Source: Kitasatospora albolonga (lineage in GTDB: Bacteria; Actinomycetota; Actinomycetes; Streptomycetales; Streptomycetaceae). From it: a stretch of 64,000 nucleotides of DNA. How positions within the stretch are numbered: the stretch's first letter is position 1; the number at the start of each line of letters is the position of its first letter. Shown here piece by piece: positions 1 to 8,329 of this stretch. Below the pieces are notes generated by a model. The model saw only the letters and a list, made by a program, of their open reading frames with translations, made no database searches and had not been told where the DNA came from. The translations under genes were made by a program, and so were the position numbers. The stretch is from positions 5,450,001-5,514,000 of the forward strand of contig CP020563.1 in the NCBI GenBank assembly GCA_002082585.1. Direction: 5' to 3'.

Positions 1-2
1 TG

Positions 3-1253
3 CTCGAACTGCACCGGCACGGCTACGACCAGGTCATCCCGCGCCGCGACCGGGCGGGCGAGGGCGTGGTGCGCGCCACGCTCAGCCACACGTACTACGC
101 CCTGGTGCGGCGGTGCATGGACGTGGAGCTGATCGACGGCTCCGGCGACTTCCGGCTGCTCTCCCGGCGGGCCGTGGCGAGCGTCCTCTCCCTGCCCGAG
201 AGCAACCGCTTCTCCAAGGGGATCTTCTCCTGGATCGGTTTCGACACCGTCAGCTTCCGCTACCGCAACAGCGAGCGGGCGGCCGGCCGGTCGAAGTGGG
301 GGAGCAGACGGCTGCTGAACTACGGCATCGACGGGCTCCTCTCCTTCAACAACCGCCCCCTCCGCCTCGCCATCTACACCGGCTTCTGGGTCTTCGTCTC
401 GGCCCTGGCGTACGCGCTGTGGACGGTGGTCACCGTGGTCCTGCACGGCGCGGACACCCCGGGGTACGCGACCCTCCTCACCGCCGTCGTCGCGCTGAGC
501 GGCATCCAGCTGGTCACCCTGGGGGTGATCGGCGAGTACGTGGGCCGCATCTACCACGAGACGAAACACCGCCCGCCGTACGTGGTGCGGGAGACCGATG
601 CGACCTGCCGGACCCTGCCGGGCCGCCACCACCGCGTACCGTCCGGGCAGCTGGTGATCGGCGGGCCCGGCGAGCGGCCCGCCCCCTCCACCCGTTCCCG
701 TACGGCGCGCCAGTTCGGCAGCTTCGTCCTCATCGGCTTCGTGAACACCGCCGTCTACCTGTGTGTCTACGCCACGCTCAACCGCTGGATTCCCTACCTC
801 GTGGCCCATGCGCTGGGGTACGCGGTCAGCATCGTCTGCTCGTTCCTCCTCAACTCCTACGTCACCTGCCGGACGCGACCGACCTGGCACGCGTTCGTCC
901 GCTTCCCCCTCTCCAGCCTGGTCAACCTGGTGGCGTCCGGAGCACTGCTCTACGGCGCGGTCAGTGGTCTCGGGATGGACAAGAACCTGGCCGCGCTGGC
1001 GGCCGGGGTCATCGTCACGCCGATCTCGTTCCTGCTGGCCCGCTGGGCGATCATGTCGGGCCGCCGCGCCCGGTCTTCCGGGACCCCCGAGAACTCCGCG
1101 ACCTCCGGAGCCTCCGGGACATCCGTGCAGGAGCGGGCGGCCCAGCCGCTGTCCGGCCGGCCGGTGACCGACCGGCCCCTCTCCTCACGGACGCCCCCAC
1201 GCCCTTCGGCGGCGGCCCCCCAGACCCCCGTGCGCTCCTCCGAGGAACGGTGA
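3..1253 (+). CDS. Polyprenyl-phosphate glycosyltransferase fused to a GtrA-like domain (5' end outside window)
   Basis: The frame is open to the window edge, so the N-terminus with the GT2 nucleotide-sugar site is missing. What remains begins with the C-terminal half of a GtrB/DPM1-type GT2 enzyme: the G-S-G-D-F-R-L-L segment, a G-R-S-K-W motif, then two membrane helices ending near [10 protein letters not shown]. This type transfers a sugar from a nucleotide donor to a polyprenyl phosphate at the inner membrane face. A second block (DNA about 710-1065) has four hydrophobic helices and the F-V-N-T-A-V-Y pattern of GtrA, the proposed flippase for the lipid-linked sugar. The tail is Ser/Pro-rich. 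The stop overlaps a possible GTG start of the next gene. GtrB-GtrA fusion followed by a big membrane protein suggests a cell-surface glycosylation set. Domain identity is fairly sure; the sugar and acceptor are unknown. Confidence 0.85.
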   Translation, partial: LELHRHGYDQVIPRRDRAGEGVVRATLSHTYYALVRRCMDVELIDGSGDFRLLSRRAVASVLSLPESNRFSKGIFSWIGFDTVSFRYRNSERAAGRSKWGSRRLLNYGIDGLLSFNNRPLRLAIYTGFWVFVSALAYALWTVVTVVLHGADTPGYATLLTAVVALSGIQLVTLGVIGEYVGRIYHETKHRPPYVVRETDATCRTLPGRHHRVPSGQLVIGGPGERPAPSTRSRTARQFGSFVLIGFVNTAVYLCVYATLNRWIPYLVAHALGYAVSIVCSFLLNSYVTCRTRPTWHAFVRFPLSSLVNLVASGALLYGAVSGLGMDKNLAALAAGVIVTPISFLLARWAIMSGRRARSSGTPENSATSGASGTSVQERAAQPLSGRPVTDRPLSSRTPPRPSAAAPQTPVRSSEER

Positions 1254-1261
1254 TACGACGG

Positions 1262-2995
1262 ATGACCGACAGCACCCCGGAATCCGCCGTGTCGGAGAGC
1301 CGGAGGGACACGTCCGGGAGTACGGCCAGGGATACGGCTGAGCAACAGGGACACGGCTCAGCCCCCCGCGACGACCGCTCCCGGAACGCACGCTCCCGCG
1401 ACGAGCACTCCCGCGACGCACGCCCCCAGGACTCCCGCCCCCGGGACCCACGCCCCCAGGACTCCCGCCACCGGGACCCACGCCCCCAGGACCCCCGCCC
1501 CTGGACCGCGCTCTGGGTCACCGCCCTCGCGCTCCCGCCCCTCGCCCTGCTCGCCGCCGCCTCCTGGTTCGGCCGGTGGGTGCGGCCCAGCGCCGACGAC
1601 TGGTGCTTCCTCCCCGCCGTACGGGACGACGGCATCACCGGCCTGGTCGGGAAGTTCTACTTCGACGACAACGGGCGTGTCGCCAACGCGCTGCTCGTCG
1701 GCGCCTACGCGAAGTTCCAGGTCGCCGGGCACCAGTGGTACCCCGTCATCAGCGGGGTGCTGGTGCTCGCGGTCCTCTGGGCGGTGACGGTCGTCGCGCT
1801 GCGCCGGGGCGGGATCACGGTGCCGCGCGGGCTGCCGCTGCTGGTCGCGGCGATGGTGACCGCGCTGTTCCTGTTCGTCACGCCGAACACGTACAAGACG
1901 TTCTACTGGCCCGCCGCCTCCGTCTCGCACACCCTGCCACCGGTCCTGGCCTGCGCCGCGCTGATCCCGCTGCTGCTCGCCCGTACCCGCCGGGGCCGGG
2001 GGTTCGCCCTCGCCACCGTCCTGGTCGCGGGCGCGTTCCTCGCCACGCTCTCGGAGGAGACGGCGATCGTGGTGGTGATGGTGCTGCTGGCCACGCTGCT
2101 GCTGAGCGTCCGGCTGGTCCCCGCCGCTGAACGGGGGTTCGTCCGCCTGTGGTGCGGGGCGGGCATCGCCGGAACGGTGGCGGGCGCCCTCGTCCTCATC
2201 ACCTCACCCGGCTCCACCCGCCGCCGGGAACGGTTCGGCGCGGAGACCACCTCGCTGCTCGCCCCGGACTCGCTCGCCGCCTCGCTGCGCGCCTTCGCGG
2301 AGATCACGGTCCAGACGGTCACCACCTGGCAGTACGTGGGCGCGGTCGCCGTCGGCGTACTCCTCGGCCTGCTCTGCGCCCACCGCGACGGCCGCACCCC
2401 CGCCCCGCCCGCCCACGGGCCCCTGCTCGTCTGGACCGCCCTGCTCACGCTCCTGGTCTCCGGCTATCTGTGCACGGTGATCGCGTACCCGGTGTTCCAG
2501 GACCGGGTGAGCGACCCGAGCGCCAACCGGCTCTGGAACGACTACCTCCTGCTGTACGTGGTCCTCCTCGTCGGAGCCGGGGCGCTGGGCGGCCTCGCGG
2601 TGCGGCGGTACGTAGGCCGTACGGCCGCGGTCAAGGCCGTATGCGCCGCGCTCTGCGTCCTGGTCTGCTTCGGCCCGGCGGTCTCGCTGCTCAACCTGGA
2701 CACCAACATGCGGGCCCGGGCGGAGAAGTGGGACGCGCAGGACCGGCGGCTGCGGGAGGGCGCGGCGGACGGCGAGCGCGTGATGCCGTACGAACGGCTC
2801 GTCATCAGCGCCATGCTGGAGCCGTTCAGCCGGGGCGGGGCCAACTACTGGCCCGGTGGGTGCGTGGCGGACTTCTACGGGCTGGAGCGGGTGACGGACG
2901 GGGCGCGAACGCCTACTCCTTCGGGCGCTCCCGGTGCTCCCGGCCCTTCCGGTGCTCCTGGTCCTGGCGTTCCTCCTCATCCTTCCGGGAGTTGA
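1262..2995 (+). CDS. Large multi-span membrane protein, DUF6056/GT-C-like
   Basis: The protein has a long charged N-terminus (about 85 residues of D/R/P repeats), then about 10-11 hydrophobic helices. An A-D-D-W-C motif follows the first helix, and further on comes Y-F-D-D-N-G-R. These resemble the first-loop acidic motifs of GT-C fold membrane glycosyltransferases and DUF6056 proteins. After a GtrA/GtrB-like gene, such a protein is a natural candidate for the final transferase of a lipid-linked sugar onto a surface acceptor; that role is inference. ATG at 1262 is used. GTG at 1250, which overlaps the upstream stop, is an equally possible coupled start. The last 28 residues (Gly/Pro/Ala-rich) overlap antisense with the end of the sigma-factor gene. 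Confidence 0.75.
   Translation: MTDSTPESAVSESRRDTSGSTARDTAEQQGHGSAPRDDRSRNARSRDEHSRDARPQDSRPRDPRPQDSRHRDPRPQDPRPWTALWVTALALPPLALLAAASWFGRWVRPSADDWCFLPAVRDDGITGLVGKFYFDDNGRVANALLVGAYAKFQVAGHQWYPVISGVLVLAVLWAVTVVALRRGGITVPRGLPLLVAAMVTALFLFVTPNTYKTFYWPAASVSHTLPPVLACAALIPLLLARTRRGRGFALATVLVAGAFLATLSEETAIVVVMVLLATLLLSVRLVPAAERGFVRLWCGAGIAGTVAGALVLITSPGSTRRRERFGAETTSLLAPDSLAASLRAFAEITVQTVTTWQYVGAVAVGVLLGLLCAHRDGRTPAPPAHGPLLVWTALLTLLVSGYLCTVIAYPVFQDRVSDPSANRLWNDYLLLYVVLLVGAGALGGLAVRRYVGRTAAVKAVCAALCVLVCFGPAVSLLNLDTNMRARAEKWDAQDRRLREGAADGERVMPYERLVISAMLEPFSRGGANYWPGGCVADFYGLERVTDGARTPTPSGAPGAPGPSGAPGPGVPPHPSGS
1427..1500 (+). repeat. Imperfect in-frame tandem repeats coding R-P-Q-D-S/P-R-x-R-D-P
   Basis: Units based on gggacccacgcccccaggac recur about three times, with single-base changes, inside the N-terminal coding region of the membrane protein. 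They encode a hydrophilic Arg/Asp/Pro linker before the first membrane helix. Shorter degenerate units (Ser-Arg-Asp) precede them from about 1370. Confidence 0.75.
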
Positions 2996-4148
2996 GCCGG
3001 GCGGCCCGCCGGGTCAGATGGTCACGCTCGGCAGTGTTCTGCGCCTTGCGGGCGGCCTCGGCGTACAGCTTCGCCGCCGTCTCCAGGTCCCCGTCGCGCT
3101 CATGGAGGTACGCGGACACCGCCGCGTACCGGGGCAGCGAACCGTCCAGCTCCGCGAGGGCGGCGAGCCCGGCGCGCGCCCCGTCCGCCTCGCCCACGGC
3201 CACCGCGCGGTTGAGCCGGACGACCGGACTGCCGGTCAGCCGCACCAGCTCGTCGTACCACTCCACGATCTGCACCCAGTCGGTCTCCCCGGCGGTGGGC
3301 GCGTCGGCGTGGAGCGCGGCGACGGCGGCCTGGGCCTGGTACTCGCCCAGCCGGTCGCGCGCGAGGGCCGCCTGAAGGATGCGCACCCCCTCCGCGATCG
3401 CCTGGGTGTCCCACTGCCCCCGGTCCTGCTCGGCGAGCGGCACCAGGCTGCCGTCGGGCCCGGTGCGGGCGGCGCGCCGGGCCTGGTGGAGCAGCATCAG
3501 GGCGAGCAGCCCCGCCACCTCCGGGTGGTCGATCACGGCCGCGAGCTGCCGGGTGAGCCGGATGGCCTCGGCGGCGAGGTCGACATCGCCGGAGTACCCC
3601 TCGTTGAAGACCAGGTAGAGGACGCGCAGCACGGTGGAGACATCGCCGGCCCGGTCGAACCGCACACCGGAGACCGTGCGCTTGGCCCGGCTGATCCTCT
3701 GCGCCATCGTCGCCTCGGGCACCAGATAGGCGCGGGCGATCTGCCGGGTGGTGAGCCCGCCGACCGCGCGCAGGGTGAGCGCGACGGCGGACGAGGGCGT
3801 GAGGGAGGGGTGCGCGCAGAGGAAGTAGAGCCGGAGCGTGTCGTCGGTCCCGGGGGCGGGACCGGGCGGCGGCTCCTCCTCCACGAGGTCCTCGCGCCGC
3901 CGCCGGGAGGCATCGGCCCGCGTCGCGTCGAGGAACCGCCGCCAGGCCACGGTGACCAGCCACCCCTTCGGGTCGCGCGGCGGATCGGCGGGCCAGACCC
4001 GCACCGCCTCGACCAGCGCTTCCTGTACGGCGTCCTCGGCCGCCGCGAAGTCGGCTCCGCGGCGGACGAGGACCCCGAGCACGCCCGGCACGATGCTCCG
4101 GAGCAGCAGCTCGTCCACCGGCTCGGCCCCCTCCGCGATCTCGTTCAT
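2913..4148 (-). CDS. ECF-family RNA polymerase sigma factor, ECF42 type with C-terminal helical extension
   Basis: The first ~75 residues resemble sigma-70 region 2 (A-E-D-A-V-Q-E-A-L, then P-K-G-W-L-V-T-V-A-W-R-R). Region 4 with a helix-turn-helix follows at about 115-165 (L-T-T-R-Q-I-A-R-A-Y, then M-A-Q-R-I-S-R-A-K). A ~230-residue helical, TPR-like extension (Y-L-V-F-N-E-G-Y, H-E-R-D-G-D-L-E-T-A) completes the architecture. This arrangement, with a DGPF-domain gene directly upstream, defines the ECF42 group, in which the extension is needed for activity and no classical anti-sigma factor is known. It starts 9 nt after the DGPF gene stop, so the two are an operon. The last 20 residues are very charged and low-complexity and overlap the convergent membrane-protein gene. 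Confidence 0.9.
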   Translation of the reverse strand: MNEIAEGAEPVDELLLRSIVPGVLGVLVRRGADFAAAEDAVQEALVEAVRVWPADPPRDPKGWLVTVAWRRFLDATRADASRRRREDLVEEEPPPGPAPGTDDTLRLYFLCAHPSLTPSSAVALTLRAVGGLTTRQIARAYLVPEATMAQRISRAKRTVSGVRFDRAGDVSTVLRVLYLVFNEGYSGDVDLAAEAIRLTRQLAAVIDHPEVAGLLALMLLHQARRAARTGPDGSLVPLAEQDRGQWDTQAIAEGVRILQAALARDRLGEYQAQAAVAALHADAPTAGETDWVQIVEWYDELVRLTGSPVVRLNRAVAVGEADGARAGLAALAELDGSLPRYAAVSAYLHERDGDLETAAKLYAEAARKAQNTAERDHLTRRAARLNSRKDEEERQDQEHRKGREHRERPKE

Positions 4149-4157
4149 CGGATCAGG

Positions 4158-4565
4158 TCACTCCGAGATGGTGGGCGGCGCGGTCAGGAAGGGGCGCAGC
4201 TCCAGCCACTCGTGGATCGGCTTCCCGCCCGCGCCCGGAGCGGCCGACAGCTCACCGGCCAGCTCGACGGCACGTTCGTACGAGTCCACGTCGATGATCA
4301 TCCACCCGGCGATCAGGTCCTTGGTCTCGGCGAACGGCCCGTCGGTGACCGGCGGCCGCCCCTCCCCGTCGTACCGGACCCAGGCACCTTCCGGCGCGAG
4401 CGCCTGCCCGTCGACGTACTCCCCGGACTTCTCCAGCCGGGCCGCGAAGTCGTTCATGTACTGGATGTGCGCCGAGACCTCCTCCGGCGTCCACCGGTCC
4501 ATGGGCACGTCGTTGACGGCCTCCGGAGCGCCCCGGTAGTGCTTGAGCATCAGGTACTTGGCCAT
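4158..4565 (-). CDS. DGPF-domain (YciI-like) protein, partner of the ECF42 sigma factor
   Basis: This 135-residue protein has a YciI-like alpha/beta fold. Near the middle is T-D-G-P-F-A-E-T-K, the motif that names the DGPF family, followed by I-A-G-W-M-I-I-D-V-D-S. The start chosen is the ATG preceded by GAGGAG at about 8 nt; a longer upstream reading frame is rich in Arg and has no such site. Genes of this kind are almost always linked to ECF42 sigma factors and often belong to their regulon; the biochemical role is unknown. A position-specific promoter upstream of 4566 was not identified. Confidence 0.88.
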   Translation of the reverse strand: MAKYLMLKHYRGAPEAVNDVPMDRWTPEEVSAHIQYMNDFAARLEKSGEYVDGQALAPEGAWVRYDGEGRPPVTDGPFAETKDLIAGWMIIDVDSYERAVELAGELSAAPGAGGKPIHEWLELRPFLTAPPTISE

Positions 4566-4770
4566 GGGATTCTCCTCGGTGCGGGGCTGCCGGTCGGGGC
4601 CGCCGTGGTCGCTTTCACTACGGGGACGGAGCCGAGGGCGGGTTCTCGACATGGCCGCCCGAACTTTCTTCACCTTCTCTCTTCGAGGTCCGTGGCGACG
4701 GCCTTGACGCGGCCGGGAAGTCCGCGGCGGAGCGCGCGGGGCGCCTCGGGCAGGGCACCCCGCGCGGCTC

Positions 4771-5760
4771 TCAGTACCCGAAGATCATCTTGTACGCGAC
4801 CTCCGGAAGGAACTGCCCGGCCACGGACCCGCCGCCGACTCCGCAGTTCCCGTCGGACTCTCCCGGGGTCTTCAGCCACAGCAGCATTTCCGCACCGCCG
4901 CCCCCGCCGCCGGTCTGGCTGACGGCCCCGGTCCGCCGCCCGCCGGGGTTGCACCACTCGCCGTCGGAGCCGTTGCCGTTGCGGCTGGTGTCGATGACGT
5001 ACGGCTTCGAGTAGCCGTAGGAGGAGGCCAGCGCCGAGCTGATGGCGTTGCCGTAGGCGGTGTTCTCGCCGGTGGTGAAGTAGTTCGAGATGTTCAGCGA
5101 GAAGCCGTGCGCCTCGCGGGCCCCGGCGCCGTCGAGGTGCTGGGCCATGGTGGCCGCGCCGATCCAGGCGGGGTTCCCGGCGTCCAGATACGTCCAGGTG
5201 TTGGGCGCGCGGTCGCGGAACTGGGCCAGGGCGCCCCGTAGCATCCCGTTGCGCTCGTCGATCTGCGCCTGGCTCAGACAGCTGAAGTCGCCCAGAGAAT
5301 CGGGTTCGATCACCACGAGCGCGGGCCGGGAGCCGATGGCGGACGCGAAGGCGGATATCCAGGAGTGGTACGCGGCCGGGGTCCCCGCACCCCCGCCGGA
5401 GTGGCCGCCGCAGGCGTCGCGGCCGGGGATGTTGTACGCGATGAGCACGGGCAGCTTGTCGGCGGCGTCGGCGGCGCCCACGTACGAGCCGACCGCCGCC
5501 CCGATGTCCCCGCTCCAGGCGCCGAACCAGCGGGCCATGGGGCGCGAGGCGATGGAGTCCCGGATGGCGGCGGCGCGTCCGTCACCGGGGTTGGCGGCGG
5601 CCCAGACGGCGGGGGCCGCGTTCGGGTCCGTATAGAAACCGCTGGTCATGCCGGTGGGGTCGGCCGGTACGGCGGCCGCGGCGCTGGACGGTCCGGTCCC
5701 GAGGGGGAGGAGCAGACAGACGAACGCCGAGGCGGCGAGCGTACGGAGGAGTCTTCTCAC
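4771..5760 (-). CDS. Secreted glycoside hydrolase family 6 cellulase
   Basis: The start is GTG with an AGAAGG ribosome site; the first ~32 residues are a signal peptide (R-R-L-L-R-T-L, hydrophobic core, A-A-A-A). Both GH6 signatures are present: I-P-G-R-D-A-C-G-G around Asp115 and V-I-E-P-D-S-L-G with Asp154 as the expected general acid. P-G-E-S-D-G with Asp303 matches the position of the base-side Asp in this family. GH6 enzymes are inverting beta-1,4-glucanases (endoglucanase or cellobiohydrolase). At 329 residues it is only a catalytic domain, with no carbohydrate-binding module or linker. A perfect CebR operator lies just upstream, so induction by cello-oligosaccharides is likely. Confidence 0.92.
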   Translation of the reverse strand: MRRLLRTLAASAFVCLLLPLGTGPSSAAAAVPADPTGMTSGFYTDPNAAPAVWAAANPGDGRAAAIRDSIASRPMARWFGAWSGDIGAAVGSYVGAADAADKLPVLIAYNIPGRDACGGHSGGGAGTPAAYHSWISAFASAIGSRPALVVIEPDSLGDFSCLSQAQIDERNGMLRGALAQFRDRAPNTWTYLDAGNPAWIGAATMAQHLDGAGAREAHGFSLNISNYFTTGENTAYGNAISSALASSYGYSKPYVIDTSRNGNGSDGEWCNPGGRRTGAVSQTGGGGGGAEMLLWLKTPGESDGNCGVGGGSVAGQFLPEVAYKMIFGY

Positions 5761-5776
5761 GAGTGCGGCCCTTCTC

Positions 5777-5790
5777 TGGGAGCGCTCCCA
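5777..5790. promoter_or_regulatory. CebR operator (14-bp perfect palindrome)
   Basis: tgggagcgctccca is exactly the known binding palindrome of CebR, the LacI-family cello-oligosaccharide sensor of Streptomyces. It lies 16 nt upstream of the cellulase GTG start, overlapping the likely 5' leader or promoter, which is consistent with repression until cellobiose or cellotriose is present. Confidence 0.9.
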
Positions 5791-6132
5791 TTCGGCGGCG
5801 GCCCGGCTGTGGTGGGGGGAGGGAAGCGCGGGGGTGGGGGTGGGGGAGGTGCGCGCGGCGGACCCCTGGGGCGTTGTCGGTCCGCGCACTGCCGCCGTCA
5901 GTCGAGACGGTGACAGGAGGGCCTTCGGCTGTCAATGAGTTGGTGAGCGCCCGGCTTTCCGGCGTGGGCCGGGCTTCCTCAGGGGCCGCCTGGGGGACTC
6001 CCTCAGGGCCGTGCGACCAGAGAGGTATCCGTATATGTCCCATAGTCTGACCTTTCCGCAGCATAAGCGCATGAAGATGGAGAGGAGGGAAGAACAAACT
6101 TCCTTCGGCTCCGACATCTGACAGGAGAGAAA
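5791..6132. other. Intergenic region between the divergent cellulase gene and small membrane-protein gene
   Basis: About 340 nt with no convincing gene. It should hold the cellulase promoter on the minus strand. On the plus side the stretch 6035-6110 is locally AT-richer, which fits a promoter for the following gene. AGGAGA precedes the ATG at 6133. No clear terminator seen. Confidence 0.5.
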
Positions 6133-6588
6133 ATGCGTGGCGTTCTGGTGGGCGTGGTGGGCACCGTGGTGGTGCTCGGAGTGGCGGTCGCGGTGGCCGT
6201 TCCGGAGGCCAAGGAGTGGTACGAGGGGCGCCATGAGCAGACCTCGTCCTATGCCACGGGCAAGGCGGCGAAGAGCGAACGCGAGTCCGTTCCCCGCTGG
6301 CTGCCGGACAACGCGGCCTCCGTCGAGTACGCCATGCGTACCACCGGCGGCGAGCGCATCCTGAAGGCCACGCTCAGCGACGCCCGGCTTCCGGCGTCCT
6401 GCGAGCTGCTCGACGGCAAAAAGAAGGCACCGGCCCCGGAGCTCAGCGCCTCCTGGTTCCCCTCGGCCGCCGTGAACGGTGCGCAGGGCCGCTGCGGCTC
6501 CTATTACGTATCGCTGGAGGACCACACGCTCTACGCGTGGCAGACGAACGACGACTGGATCGAGGAGAACCGCCGCCACGCGCAGTAG
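6133..6588 (+). CDS. Hypothetical protein with one N-terminal membrane helix
   Basis: 151 residues. The first ~24 form a strong hydrophobic helix (V-L-V-G-V-V-G-T-V-V-V-L-G-V-A-V) without a clear cleavage site, so a signal anchor is likely. The rest is a soluble extracytoplasmic part with two or three cysteines (C-E-L-L, G-R-C-G-S-Y-Y-V-S-L-E-D) and ends with W-Q-T-N-D-D-W-I-E-E-N. The AGGAGA ribosome site decides the start. I do not recognise the family. Confidence 0.75.
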   Translation: MRGVLVGVVGTVVVLGVAVAVAVPEAKEWYEGRHEQTSSYATGKAAKSERESVPRWLPDNAASVEYAMRTTGGERILKATLSDARLPASCELLDGKKKAPAPELSASWFPSAAVNGAQGRCGSYYVSLEDHTLYAWQTNDDWIEENRRHAQ

Positions 6589-6757
6589 GGCAGTAGGACA
6601 GTCCCGTTCCCGGCTTCCCGTTCCGTTTTCCCGCAGCTGTGCGGGCTGAGGGCGTTCCCGGCCCCTTCCCGGGCATACAGGCTGGAGGCGTCCCCGCCCC
6701 GCCCCTGCTCCTCCCGACCGTGCCGCGCACCGTGCGGCCGACCACCCGAGGTCACCA

Positions 6758-7771
6758 GTGATCGCTTTCGTACCGACAGCAGTTCTCCTCCTCTGGTTCT
6801 GCTGGGGCGTACGGCAGGACCGCCGCCAGTTCCGCAACGCGGTCCTGCTCGGCCTGACCGTGCTGAGCCTGTCGTTCGCCCTGCTGACCCAGGTGGACCG
6901 ACTGCCGGGGAACCTGGCCGTCCTGGTGTACTCGCTGGTCTTCCTCGTCCCCGCACTGGCGGTCGTGGTCCTCGGCGGCTTCCTGGTGGGCAACGGCCTG
7001 ACCATGGTCCGCAAGGAGGGGCGCAGCCCGGCCAACCTCCTGTCGGGGCTGGCGGGTCTGGGCATCTTCGCCGTACTGGCACTGGTGGTCACCGCCGACT
7101 ACGTCGGAGGCTCGCCCGCGTACCAGTCCTTCATCCTGGCGGTCGTCCTGGTCACCGGTTACATCGCCTTCCTGTTCCTGTGCTTCCTCGCCTACGCGTT
7201 CCTGTACGGCCGCATCCGCGTACGCGGCGACGTGGACTTCGTGGTGGTGCTGGGCTCGGGCCTCATCGGCGGCGAACGGGTCCCTCCGCTGCTCGCCTCG
7301 CGCCTGCGGGCCGGACACCGCATCCAGGCGCGGCAGGCGGCCCGGGGCGCGGCACCTCCCGTCCTGCTGGTCTCCGGCGGACAGGGCCCGGACGAGAAGC
7401 TCCCGGAGGCCGAGGCCATGGGGCGCTGGCTCGTCGGTGACGGTGTCGACCCGGCTCTCGTCCTGGAGGAGACGGAGTCCCGGACGACCACCGAGAACCT
7501 GCGCTTCAGCCGACGGCTGATGGAGGAGGCCGACGAGCGTTATGTCTGCGTCGTGGTGACCAACAACTTCCACGCCTTCCGCGCGGCGATGACCGCCCGC
7601 CGGGAAGGGGTGCGCGGCCAGGTGATCGGCTCCCCGACCGCCGCGTACTTCTGGCCGAGCGCCACGATCCGGGAGTTCGTCGCGGTCTTCTGGGAACACC
7701 GGCTGGTCAACGCCGTCCTGTGCGTGCTGCTCGTGGCCCTGGCGGTGGCGGCGGGGACGGGGATGCGCTGA
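6758..7771 (+). CDS. YdcF/SanA-like (DUF218) membrane protein
   Basis: Five to six N-terminal helices (residues 1-155) precede a cytosolic or exported DUF218 domain: V-V-V-L-G-S-G-L-I-G-G-E-R-V, L-L-V-S-G-G-Q-G-P-D-E, E-A-E-A-M-G-R-W-L, E-T-E-S-R-T-T-T-E-N-L and V-V-T-N-N-F-H-A-F-R. These are the conserved blocks of YdcF-type proteins, some of which bind SAM or act in envelope and polyprenyl metabolism. A final C-terminal helix follows. The start is GTG with GAGGT about 6 nt upstream. The role in this strain is unknown. Confidence 0.85.
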   Translation: MIAFVPTAVLLLWFCWGVRQDRRQFRNAVLLGLTVLSLSFALLTQVDRLPGNLAVLVYSLVFLVPALAVVVLGGFLVGNGLTMVRKEGRSPANLLSGLAGLGIFAVLALVVTADYVGGSPAYQSFILAVVLVTGYIAFLFLCFLAYAFLYGRIRVRGDVDFVVVLGSGLIGGERVPPLLASRLRAGHRIQARQAARGAAPPVLLVSGGQGPDEKLPEAEAMGRWLVGDGVDPALVLEETESRTTTENLRFSRRLMEEADERYVCVVVTNNFHAFRAAMTARREGVRGQVIGSPTAAYFWPSATIREFVAVFWEHRLVNAVLCVLLVALAVAAGTGMR

Positions 7772-7815
7772 CCCCGGCAGCCCCTCCTGACGGGGCCTCC
7801 TGCTACAACCTCCGT

Positions 7816-8232
7816 ATGACGTACCGATTCACGGCTCGCGAGGCCGGCGCCGAGGAGGACCCCGACGGGTACTTCGTCGAAGCGTTCCTGGCCGAGGGCG
7901 GGGACGAGGACGGCGGCGGCTTCGTCCTGATGTTCATGGCGGGGGAGGAAGAGCCCGACGAGCAGGACGTGGCCCTGGGGCTGGACACGCACTGCCTGGT
8001 CACACCGGATCAGGGCACGGCCTACGGCTGCGTACGCGAAGCCGTCCTCACCGGCAACGTCCTCCGCGTCTCGCTCGCCCCCAAGGCGCTGGCGGACCTG
8101 GGGCTGACGGACAGCGAGATCGAGGCGGTCATCGAAGCACCGGCCGAGGACATCGCCCTGTTCCGGGAGATGCTCGCCCGGGTCCTCGCCTACGGCCGTG
8201 CGGACGCCCTGCCCATGCTCGTGGGCCTTTGA
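7816..8232 (+). CDS. Imm10-like immunity protein
   Basis: 138 residues, acidic. The blocks F-V-L-M-F-M, E-P-D-E-Q-D-V-A-L-G-L-D-T-H-C-L-V, D-Q-G-T-A-Y-G-C-V and the ending V-L-A-Y-G-R-A-D match my memory of Imm10 family proteins, predicted antidotes of polymorphic toxins. No toxin gene lies beside it, so it would be an orphan immunity gene. There is no Shine-Dalgarno; TACAAC sits 6 nt before the ATG, so the transcript may be leaderless. An upstream in-frame start inside the previous gene is not supported. Confidence 0.65.
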   Translation: MTYRFTAREAGAEEDPDGYFVEAFLAEGGDEDGGGFVLMFMAGEEEPDEQDVALGLDTHCLVTPDQGTAYGCVREAVLTGNVLRVSLAPKALADLGLTDSEIEAVIEAPAEDIALFREMLARVLAYGRADALPMLVGL

Positions 8233-8329
8233 AGCGATTCGCCGCCATCGACGGCACGGGCAGTACGGCCTGTACGGGCAGGTGGGGGACCGGTCAGTGG
8301 AGCACACCGGCCCGCCTGGTCCCCGAGAG

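Noticed and set aside
113..1261. 960-aa reading frame extending the membrane protein upstream
   Set aside because: The first ~380 codons are Arg/Pro-rich out-of-frame reading of the glycosyltransferase gene; the real protein begins at about 1250-1262.
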